NCBI GenBank assembly: GCA_934667575.1 | Contig: CAKUME010000004.1 | Span: 1 to 18,904 of the forward strand | DNA: 18,904 nt | Direction: 5' to 3' | From: an uncultured Eubacteriales bacterium | GTDB taxonomy: Bacteria; Bacillota; Clostridia; Oscillospirales; Acutalibacteraceae | In this document: one piece after another, positions 8,264 through 15,316 of the stretch | How the letters are laid out: each line of letters opens with the position of its first letter | Numbering within the stretch: the first letter of the stretch is position 1 | Translations under genes and position numbers: made by a program | The notes under the pieces: generated by a model | What the model was told of the DNA's origin: nothing | What the model saw: the letters and a program-made list of their open reading frames with translations, nothing else | Databases searched by the model: none

Positions 8264-8275
8264 GCCGGCTCGATC

Positions 8276-8821
8276 TTACTCCCCGAAGTAGCGCTTGAGC
8301 AGACCGGCGAACGCCTTGCCGTGCCGGGCTTCGTCACGGGCCATCTCGTGCACGGTGTCGTGAATCGCGTCCAGGTTTGCCGCCTTGGCACGGCGAGCCA
8401 AATCGGCTTTGCCCGCGGTCGCGCCGTTTTCGGCTTCCACGCGCAGCTCCAGATTCTTCTTGGTGGAATCGGTGACCACTTCGCCCAGCAGCTCGGCAAA
8501 CTTGGCGGCGTGCTCGGCTTCTTCATAGGCGGCCTTTTCCCAATAGGTGCCGATCTCCGGGTAGCCCTCGCGATACGCCACACGCGCCATCGCCAGATAC
8601 ATGCCCACTTCGGAGCATTCACCCTGGAAGTTGGCGCGCAGGTCGGCCAGAATATCCTCGCTCACGCCTTTGGCCACGCCGACCACATGCTCCGCCGCCC
8701 AGGACTTTTCTTCCTTTTGCTCCACGAACTTGGACGCGGGCGCGCCGCACTGCGGACATTTTTCCGGCGGGGTGTCGCCCTCATGCACATAGCCGCAAAC
8801 CGAACATACAAACTTTTTCAT
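8276..8821 (-). CDS. Reverse rubrerythrin (NADH peroxidase component)
   Basis: A 181-residue protein with the domains in reverse order relative to classical rubrerythrin: an N-terminal rubredoxin-like iron site (C6-x-x-C9 and C22-x-x-C25) followed by a ferritin-like four-helix diiron domain. Diiron ligand candidates are E68/E71 (FQGECSEVGMY), the first ExxH at E101-H104 (YEEAEH), E131 and the second ExxH at E164-H167 (RDEARH). In clostridia such proteins reduce H2O2 to water with electrons from NADH through a rubredoxin reductase and rubredoxin. Rubredoxin is two genes downstream; no reductase gene is in the window. The ATG at 8821 has GGAGG upstream. The gene follows perR by 42 bases with no terminator in between. 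The stop is TAA. Confidence 0.93.
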   Translation of the reverse strand: MKKFVCSVCGYVHEGDTPPEKCPQCGAPASKFVEQKEEKSWAAEHVVGVAKGVSEDILADLRANFQGECSEVGMYLAMARVAYREGYPEIGTYWEKAAYEEAEHAAKFAELLGEVVTDSTKKNLELRVEAENGATAGKADLARRAKAANLDAIHDTVHEMARDEARHGKAFAGLLKRYFGE

Positions 8822-8863
8822 AACAAAAACCTCCGTTAAAAAATAATTGGAATATAAAAAAAC

Positions 8864-9298
8864 TTACACGATGGGGGAACCGGGGGAAGCCTGCGCGCGG
8901 CAGGCGGGGCAGCAGCCGTAGTAATTCAGCTCGCCGCGCTCCACCGCAAACGCATGCAGCGAGGGGGGCGGGGGCGGCGCTTCGCCGTCCATCACATCAA
9001 ACACCCCGCCGCAGCAGCGGCATTTGAAGTGGCTGTGGGCCGACACGTTGGCGTCGTAGCGAACAAAGTCGCCCTCGATCATCACCGTGCGAACCAGCCC
9101 GCCGTCAAGCAGCGCGCGAATGGAATTGTAGATGGTGGTGCGTGACACCGATGCGAATTGCTGCACCAGCGCTTCGTAGATGACCTCGGCCGGCGCATGG
9201 ATCCGGTGCGCGTCGAGGTATTGATACACTGCGACGCGCTGCGGTGTGCAGCGGATGCCGTGGGATTGGAGCAGCCGGGCGGTTTCGCTGGCAGTCAT
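8864..9298 (-). CDS. perR: Fur-family metalloregulator, PerR-like
   Basis: A 144-residue DNA-binding regulator. The winged-helix half contains GIRCTPQRVAVYQYL and the recognition region SVSRTTIYNSIRAL. Metal-site candidates match PerR: H34 (or H31), D82, H88 and H90 (RYDANVSAHSH) and D101 (VFDVM); aspartate instead of glutamate at the last site favours PerR over Fur. The structural zinc site is C93-x-x-C96 and C130-x-x-C133. A run of five prolines at 108-112 follows the second metal region and is unusual. The start at 9298 has AGAGGA seven bases upstream; the 28 open codons further upstream cover the operator. In PerR, iron-catalysed histidine oxidation by peroxide relieves repression, which fits the downstream rubrerythrin genes. 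The stop is TAA. Confidence 0.87.
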   Translation of the reverse strand: MTASETARLLQSHGIRCTPQRVAVYQYLDAHRIHAPAEVIYEALVQQFASVSRTTIYNSIRALLDGGLVRTVMIEGDFVRYDANVSAHSHFKCRCCGGVFDVMDGEAPPPPPSLHAFAVERGELNYYGCCPACRAQASPGSPIV

Positions 9299-9321
9299 TG
9301 CGTGTCCTCTTTTCTTTGAAT

Positions 9322-9336
9322 TTGTACTGTGTACAA
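9322..9336 (-). promoter_or_regulatory. Candidate operator at the perR transcription start
   Basis: TTGTAC-TGT-GTACAA is a perfect 6-3-6 inverted repeat; read as 7-1-7 (the Fur-family geometry) it matches at six of seven positions. It lies 4-18 bases downstream of the perR -10, over the expected start site, so binding would block transcription. Confidence 0.6.
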
Positions 9337-9338
9337 GT

Positions 9339-9353
9339 TTATTATAATTACAA
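9339..9353 (-). promoter_or_regulatory. PerR-box-like site over the perR -10
   Basis: On the minus strand TTGTAATTATAATAA agrees with the known PerR box TTATAATNATTATAA at 13 of 15 positions (counting the N) and overlaps the -10 hexamer. Autoregulation by the encoded PerR-like protein is the simplest reading. Confidence 0.55.
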
Positions 9354-9369
9354 ATTTGAAGTTTGTCAA
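9341..9369 (-). promoter_or_regulatory. Consensus sigma-A promoter of the perR-rubrerythrin operon
   Basis: On the minus strand: TTGACA (9364-9369), 17 bases, TATAAT (9341-9346), perfect at both hexamers. Such a strong promoter needs a repressor, consistent with the two overlying operator candidates. Confidence 0.93.
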
Positions 9370-9423
9370 GAGGTTTTCGCAAATTTTTTTATTTTTCTTT
9401 GGGCAACCGAGCGGGCTTGTCCG

Positions 9424-9452
9424 TTGCAACCGCGTGCGGGATATGATATACT
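9424..9452 (+). promoter_or_regulatory. Promoter of cardiolipin synthase gene
   Basis: TTGCAA (9424-9429), 17-base spacer, TATACT (9447-9452). It diverges from the perR promoter, with 54 bases between the two -35 hexamers. Confidence 0.8.
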
Positions 9453-9493
9453 ATACTCAGAATGCGTGCAAAAATGCAAAAGGAGGCCATTTC

Positions 9494-11029
9494 GTGAAGA
9501 AACTCCTGCAGGTTTTAACTCATCGGCTGGTGCTGGTGTCGCTGCTCATCGCGGTGCAGATCGCAGTGATCGCGGTGATGATGCTGCAATTCCGGCAGTA
9601 TATTATGTATTTTAACACCATCTGCACCATCCTGAGCATTGTGGTGGGGCTGGTGATCGTGACCCGTCCCACCAACCCCGGTTAGAAAATCGCGTGGATC
9701 ATTCCCATTTTGGTCATGCCGGTGTTTGGGTGGATGCTGTATCTGCTGTTTGGCGGCAACCGAATGACGCGCCGGATGCGCCGCAAGATGCATCAGATCG
9801 CCCAGCGCACCCAAGCCGCGCTTGCGCCCGCCCCTGCGGTGATCGACCGCATGGCGCAGCAAAGCCTGGAGGCCGCGCACCAGTCGCAGTATATTCAAAA
9901 TTATGCGTTCTGCCCGCCTTATCAGCGCACCGAGAGCCTCTATCTGCCCGGCGGCGAGGCGCAGTTTTCGCGCATGATCGAAGACCTGAGCAACGCGAAG
10001 CATTTTATCTTTATGGAATATTTTATTATTCATGAGGGGCTCATGTGGAACACGCTGCTCGATATTTTGGTGCGCAAGGCCAAAGAAGGCGTGGATGTGC
10101 GGCTGATTTACGACGATATGGGCTGCATTACCACCCTGCCCTATGGCTACAACAAAACCGTGGAGAAGCTGGGCATTCCGTGCTGCGTGTTCAATCCGTA
10201 TATTCCGGTGGTGTCGGCGCGGCTGAATAACCGCGACCACCGCAAAATCTGCGTGATCGACGGCGACGTGGGCTACACCGGCGGCATCAATCTGGCCGAC
10301 GAATATATCAACGAATATGAGCGCTTCGGCTATTGGAAGGACGCAGGTATTCGGCTGCGCGGCGAAGCGGTGTGGAATTTAACGGTGATGTTCCTCACCA
10401 TGTGGGATTATATTCGCGGCACGCAGGAAGACTACACCAAGTATCGCCCCGGCCAATACGCGCCGCTGCCGGTGGGCGCCGACGGCTTTGTGCAGCCCTA
10501 CTGCGATGCGCCGCTCGACGAGGAAGAGGTGGGCGAAACGGTCTATCTCAACCTGATCACGCGCGCCAAGCGGTATATTTATATCGCCACGCCCTATCTG
10601 ATCATCGACCACGAAATGACCACCGCGCTGTGCAACGCGGCCAAATCGGGCGTGGATGTGCGCATTATCACGCCGCACATCCCGGACAAAAAGACCGTGT
10701 TTGCCGTGACGCGCGCCAACTATCCCGAGCTGGTGCGCAGCGGCGTGCGTATTTATGAGTTTACGCCGGGCTTTATCCATGCCAAAACCGTGGTGGCCGA
10801 CGATGCGTATGCCACCGTGGGCACGATCAATTTTGACTATCGCAGCCTGTATCTGCACTATGAATGCGGCGTGTGGCTGTATCAAACCGAGAGCGTGGCG
10901 GCGGTGAAGCACGATTTTGAGGCCACGCTGCCCAGCTGCGCCGAAATTCGCGCGGAGAATTGCCGCAAAACCCCGCTGCCGCTGCGGCTGCTGCGCGCGG
11001 TGCTGCGCATTTTTGCGCCGCTGATGTAA
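9494..11029 (+). pseudogene. cls: Cardiolipin synthase with in-frame TAG at codon 64
   Basis: Cardiolipin synthase is a membrane phospholipase-D-family enzyme condensing two phosphatidylglycerols. The reading frame spans 512 codons including the final TAA, normal length. It has N-terminal membrane segments at about residues 11-31, 41-57 and 65-80, and two HKD motifs: H249/K251/D256 (DHRKICVIDGD) and H429/K431/D436 (IHAKTVVADD). The GTG start at 9494 follows a perfect AGGAGG seven bases upstream. Codon 64 (9683-9685) is TAG in the context NPG-stop-KIAW; clostridial homologues typically have NPxYKxAW, so a tyrosine codon appears to have become amber. Frame and sequence are otherwise intact on both sides. 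A restart near 9710-9716 lacks a Shine-Dalgarno and would lose the first two membrane segments. It could be a recent null mutation, an assembly error, or suppressed; hence 'pseudogene' is provisional. Confidence 0.85.
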
Positions 11030-11043
11030 AAAAGACGAAAAAA

Positions 11044-11114
11044 CAAAAAGCCCGCCCCGTTTGGGTCCGCGCGCAGAGCGAAACGCGGCCCCGCCGGAGC
11101 GGGCAATGTTTTTT
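11044..11114. terminator. Two-way terminator between cls and nim-like gene
   Basis: GCCCGC (11050-11055) pairs with GCGGGC (11099-11104), with an inner CCGCG/CGCGG stem. Six Ts follow on the plus strand, and an A-rich tract (Ts on the minus strand) precedes. It serves two convergent genes. Confidence 0.7.
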
Positions 11115-11141
11115 GCTGTAATTCTAAAATACGGGACGGGC

Positions 11142-11615
11142 TCAGTGCATTTTGCAGGCCCATTCGTCCACGTCCAGCCGCAGTACGCAAAGGTGCGCGA
11201 GCGCCGCCGGGTCAAACGACCAGTCCGCGGGGGCGGCGGGCGCATAGTGCGCCATAATGCGCCGCAGCGCATGGGTTTGCGCGGCCGGGTCGGTGAGCAG
11301 AGCAATGCGCCCGGTGCCGATGATGCTCCGGTAGGCGAACGAATAGCTGCATGCTCGGTCGCCGGGCATCAGCCGATGGCCGCAGTCCAGTTCAAAGCCC
11401 ACCAGCGGCTGTGTGTGCAGCAGCTCAAGCTTGCGGCCCGCGGCAGCGCTGTGAAAATAGAGCGACAGGCGGCCGCTGTGATCCGCGTAGCCAAAGTTCA
11501 TCGGCACAATATAGGCGCCGCGCTCGGTCGAAAAGCCCAAACGGCAGCAGTCGCATTCATCTAAAATTTTGAGCATTTGCGTATAATCGGTAATTTCGCG
11601 GTCGGTTCTTCGCAT
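11142..11615 (-). CDS. Pyridoxamine 5'-phosphate oxidase-like flavoprotein, NimA type
   Basis: A 157-residue split-barrel flavin-binding protein. The opening MRRTDREITD, then CCRLGFSTE, YIVPMNFGY, LYFHSAAAGRKLELL, VGFELD and SYSFAYRSIIGTGRI, are the block order of NimA-like proteins, a family including nitroimidazole reductases. The histidine in YFHSA lies in the cofactor region. Most genomic members are of unknown function, so drug resistance should not be inferred. The ATG at 11615 has AAAGGA nine bases upstream. It lies 100 bases downstream of addA on the same strand; I see no clear terminator or promoter in that gap, so read-through from addBA is possible. It ends at a two-way terminator. 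The stop is TGA. Confidence 0.85.
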   Translation of the reverse strand: MRRTDREITDYTQMLKILDECDCCRLGFSTERGAYIVPMNFGYADHSGRLSLYFHSAAAGRKLELLHTQPLVGFELDCGHRLMPGDRACSYSFAYRSIIGTGRIALLTDPAAQTHALRRIMAHYAPAAPADWSFDPAALAHLCVLRLDVDEWACKMH

Positions 11616-11715
11616 GGTGAATCATCCTTTCGGCATAAGCATAGCGGCGCGGCACGCTTCGCGCGCAGACGGATACGGCCGTGAGGCCCGCGTTTTGGTG
11701 AGAACGGGGCGTGCT

Positions 11716-14700
11716 TTACGGCGTCAGTTCCACCGTTTGCCCCAGATAGAGCGAATAGAGCAGCTGCTGACGCACCGGCTTGCCAAAGCACCGTGCCAGC
11801 GCCTCGGCATAGAGCGCAAGCTGCCGGCCGTAGCGTGCGCGCAGCGTGGCGGCGTCCACCCGATCGGTTTTAAAGTCGATCAGCGTGAGCGCGTCGCCTT
11901 CCTCGAGCACGCAGTCCGCCACGCCTTGCAGCACCACCGCAGCGTCGCTGTGGGGCGCGGGCGGGTCCCAGCGCGCAGCCGGATATTCGAGCAGAAAACG
12001 CACCTCGCGGTGCACGGTGCCTGCGGCACGAATGCGCTGCCCCAGCGGCCCGGAAAACAGCGCCGCAATGCGCGGCAGGTCGATCGCCGCGGCCTGCTCC
12101 GCCGTGAGATAGCCCTTCTCCCGCAGGCGATCGCGCTCTGCGGCGGGGTTGGCGGTCGCTCTGTCGTAGTCGGCGAACTGCAAAAAGGTGTGCATGGCGG
12201 TGCCGCGCTCGGCGGGGGTGAGCCCGCCCGCCGAGAGAAACGCCGGACGGCGCGCGGCGGCATATGCCCGCGCCTGCTGCCGTTCTGCAAGCGCCGAAAT
12301 CGCGGCCTTTACCGGAATGCGGCTCAGCGGCGACGCCGGGCGGGGCGCAAGCCGCTCGGCCAGCGCGTCCAGCAGCGCACGATCCGGCGCGGCGGGCGTT
12401 TTGGCTTCGGGCACGGCGGACTCGGCCGCGCCGCAGCGCACGAATGCGAAGTCCCAGCGTGTGTCGTCGGGCAGAAGCGTGAGCCCCTGCGCGCCCGCGA
12501 GCGTGCGCAGGGCGGCCATGTCCGGATGGCGCAGCAGCCCCAGCAGCAGCCAGTCGGCAAACGAGCTCGCCTCGCGCACGGTAAAAGGCGCGATCGGCGC
12601 GCTGCCGCTGAGCTTGCCGGCCAACCGGCGCAGCGTTTCTTCGGGCTTTGGGAGCGTGCAGAGCAAAAACAGCTTTTCGCGCGGGCGGGTGAGCGCCACA
12701 TAAAGCACGCGCAGCTGCTCCGACAGCTCATCGCGCCCCAGCTCCAGCTGCACCGCGTTGTAGGCCGCGGTGAGGTAGCGCGCGCCGGTGGCGGGGTCGC
12801 GGCGGCGCAGCGCGGCCCCCAGCTCCGGGTGCAGCAGCAGATCGCCCGCAAGCGACTGCTTGTTGAACGACCGCGCACAGTCCGCCACAAACACGAACGG
12901 AAATTCCAGCCCCTTGGCGTGGTGAATGGTCATCACACGCACCACATTGGCGCTTTCGGACAGCACCGACGCGGGCGCAAGGTCGGCATGCTGCTCCTGC
13001 AGCCGGTCGATGTAGCGAATGAAGCCCGACAGCCCGCGGTAGCCCGCCTGCTCATAAGTGCCCGCATATTCCGCGAGCAGCCGCACGTTGGCGAGCCGCA
13101 GCGTGCCGTCCTTCATCGCGAGCACGATCGCATCCAGCTGCTTTTCTTCGCGCACACGGTCGAGCAGCGCGCGCACGCTGCCTGCGGCGGCGGCCCGCCG
13201 CCAATGCGCCAGCTCGTTCAAAAACGCGGCCACGCGCGCATTGCCCTCGGCCGCAGCCTGCAAGGCGGCATAGAGCGGCTGCCGGGGCGCGGCCAGGCGA
13301 ATTTCGGCGAGCGCATCCGGCAAAAAGCCGTACACGGGGCTGCACAGCACCGCCAGCAGCGGAATATCCTGCGCGGGGTTGTCGATCACCCGAAGCAGCG
13401 CGAGCAAAAACGAAATTTCGCGCGATTCAAAAAAGCCCGACTGCACGCTGCCCCAGCAGGGAATGCCGCGCTGCTGGAGCACATGCAGGTAGTCGCTCGC
13501 GCGCGTGGCCGCACTGCGCAGCAAAATGCAGAAATCGCGGTATTGCGCCGGGCGGGTGGAGCCGTCCTTTTGCGTCACGGGGGTGCCCGCCGCCATCATG
13601 GCCCGAATGCGCGCGGCAATCCACTCGGCTTCGGGTTCGTCGGGCGCGGAGTCGCCGCTGCCCGCTTCAAACAGCGCAAGCGTCGCGTCGGGCGTGGGGC
13701 TGGGGACGTAGCGCGCCTGCGGGATCAGCTCCTCCAGGTGATTATATTCCACGTCGCCCAGCGCGGGGCTCATGAGCTGGCGAAACAAAAAATTGCACGC
13801 GCCGGTCACGCCCGCACGGCTGCGAAAGTTGCGCCCGAGCAGAATGAGCGCGGGAAACTGCGGCTTGCTGCGGCTATACAGCGGATAACGCGCGCGCCGC
13901 GCCAAAAACAGCTCCGGGCTTGCCTGCCGAAAGCGGTAGATGCTCTGCTTCACGTCGCCCACGAGGAACAAATTGTTTTCCGCACGCGAAAGCGCCGTAA
14001 AAATCAGCTCCTGCGCGCCGTTGGTGTCCTGATATTCGTCCACCATCACCTCGTCGAACTGCTGCGCCAGTTCCTCGGCGAGCGGCGTGCGCACCACGCC
14101 GGATTCGGTGCGCGTCACGAGCAGACGCAGCGCGTCGTGCTCCAGGTCGCCGAAGTCGAGCAGATTTTTTTCGGCCTTGAGCGCGTCGAGCCGCCGGCCG
14201 TATTCCATCACCAGCTCGGCCAGCGCGTGCACCACGTCATACTGCGCGTGCAGCTCGGCCACCGCGTCGGCCTCCGGCTCATCGAACAGGCCACTCAGCC
14301 GGTCGATCAGGCCGTGCACCGCATCGCGCCGGTCTTTCACGCGCGCCTTCACCGCCTCGTCTGCGCCGCGCGCCGCGCCAAGCCGGGGCGCATTATACCG
14401 CTGCAATGCGGTCGCGAGCGCGTCCCAGTCCTGCTGCTCGGCGGCATCGTGAATGCGCGCCAAACCCGACAGCTCCTCCATCAGTGCGCCGGAGTAGGCT
14501 TTTTGCACCTTTTCGTCGTCGGCCGCCGCAGCCAGCGCGCCCTCGAGCAGCGCCACGCCGGAGGCCGCCGCGTCGCGGGCATAATCGAACAGCACGCGGC
14601 CCCATGCGGTGTCGCGCAGCTGCGCCGCGGTGCGATAAGCCTCGGTGCGGCTGCGCAGCCATTCCTCGGGGAACGGGTGGCTGCGCACATATTCATAAAG

Positions 14701-15243
14701 CGCCCGCACCGTTTGACCGAGCCGCCGGTCGTCGCGGTCGTCGGAAAACAGCTCCGTGAGCGCGCGCAGCCCGGGCGGATTTTCGGTGCGCAGCCGGTGA
14801 TACATCCATTCCGACAGCGAATCGATGACCCGACCCGAGAGCAGCAGCAGCTCATCCTCCGACGCGATGCGGAATGTGGGCGAGATGCCCAGCTGATGAA
14901 AATGCGCGTGCAGCAGCTCGCTGCAAAAGCGGTGCACCGTGGAGATGTGGGCATGGTCGAGCAGCAGCAGCTGGCGCTGAAGCGCGCGGCTGCCGGGGTT
15001 TTGCTCCATATATGCGGTGAGCTTATCCGCAATGCGCTGCTTCATTTCGGCGGCCGCCGCCTTGGTGAAGGTGACCACCAGCAGACGGTCGGCGTCCACC
15101 GGATGGTCGGGGTCGGTGAGCCGCCGCAGCACGCGCTCCGAGAGCACGGCCGTTTTGCCCGAGCCCGCTGCGGCCGACACCAGCACCGTGCCGCCGCGTG
15201 CGTCGATTGCGTCGCGTTGTTCCGCTGTCCAATTTGTGCTCAT
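11716..15243 (-). CDS. addA: ATP-dependent helicase/nuclease subunit A (AddA)
   Basis: AddA is the UvrD-like 3'-5' motor and one nuclease of the AddAB complex, which resects double-strand breaks to a Chi-type site and prepares DNA for RecA. The 1175-residue protein (usual ~1200) opens with TAEQRDAI and Walker A AAAGSGKT (24-31). Walker B is VDEYQDTN with D402/E403, followed by GDVKQSIYRFRQA, the late motif VMTIHHAKGLEFPFVF and LYVALTRPREKL. The C-terminal RecB-type nuclease has MHTFLQFADYD, D1110, IDFKTDRV with D1123/K1125, and GRQLALYAEAL. The start at 15243 has AGGAGG eight bases upstream; 31 further open codons overlap the end of addB and the intergenic gap. It lies 73 bases behind addB, in the usual operon order. 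The stop is TAA. Confidence 0.97.
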   Translation of the reverse strand: MSTNWTAEQRDAIDARGGTVLVSAAAGSGKTAVLSERVLRRLTDPDHPVDADRLLVVTFTKAAAAEMKQRIADKLTAYMEQNPGSRALQRQLLLLDHAHISTVHRFCSELLHAHFHQLGISPTFRIASEDELLLLSGRVIDSLSEWMYHRLRTENPPGLRALTELFSDDRDDRRLGQTVRALYEYVRSHPFPEEWLRSRTEAYRTAAQLRDTAWGRVLFDYARDAAASGVALLEGALAAAADDEKVQKAYSGALMEELSGLARIHDAAEQQDWDALATALQRYNAPRLGAARGADEAVKARVKDRRDAVHGLIDRLSGLFDEPEADAVAELHAQYDVVHALAELVMEYGRRLDALKAEKNLLDFGDLEHDALRLLVTRTESGVVRTPLAEELAQQFDEVMVDEYQDTNGAQELIFTALSRAENNLFLVGDVKQSIYRFRQASPELFLARRARYPLYSRSKPQFPALILLGRNFRSRAGVTGACNFLFRQLMSPALGDVEYNHLEELIPQARYVPSPTPDATLALFEAGSGDSAPDEPEAEWIAARIRAMMAAGTPVTQKDGSTRPAQYRDFCILLRSAATRASDYLHVLQQRGIPCWGSVQSGFFESREISFLLALLRVIDNPAQDIPLLAVLCSPVYGFLPDALAEIRLAAPRQPLYAALQAAAEGNARVAAFLNELAHWRRAAAAGSVRALLDRVREEKQLDAIVLAMKDGTLRLANVRLLAEYAGTYEQAGYRGLSGFIRYIDRLQEQHADLAPASVLSESANVVRVMTIHHAKGLEFPFVFVADCARSFNKQSLAGDLLLHPELGAALRRRDPATGARYLTAAYNAVQLELGRDELSEQLRVLYVALTRPREKLFLLCTLPKPEETLRRLAGKLSGSAPIAPFTVREASSFADWLLLGLLRHPDMAALRTLAGAQGLTLLPDDTRWDFAFVRCGAAESAVPEAKTPAAPDRALLDALAERLAPRPASPLSRIPVKAAISALAERQQARAYAAARRPAFLSAGGLTPAERGTAMHTFLQFADYDRATANPAAERDRLREKGYLTAEQAAAIDLPRIAALFSGPLGQRIRAAGTVHREVRFLLEYPAARWDPPAPHSDAAVVLQGVADCVLEEGDALTLIDFKTDRVDAATLRARYGRQLALYAEALARCFGKPVRQQLLYSLYLGQTVELTP

Positions 15244-15316
15244 TGCGCGTCCTCCTGGTTCGTTTTGTGTGTTTCCAATCTGTGTTATGTGCCCGGCGGG
15301 GGCAGACGCGCCGGGG

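Noticed and set aside
9710..11029. Treating the downstream part of cls as a separate intact gene starting at TTG 9710 or ATG 9716
   Set aside because: No Shine-Dalgarno precedes it, it begins inside a membrane segment, and the upstream 63 codons match the cardiolipin synthase N-terminus in the same frame.
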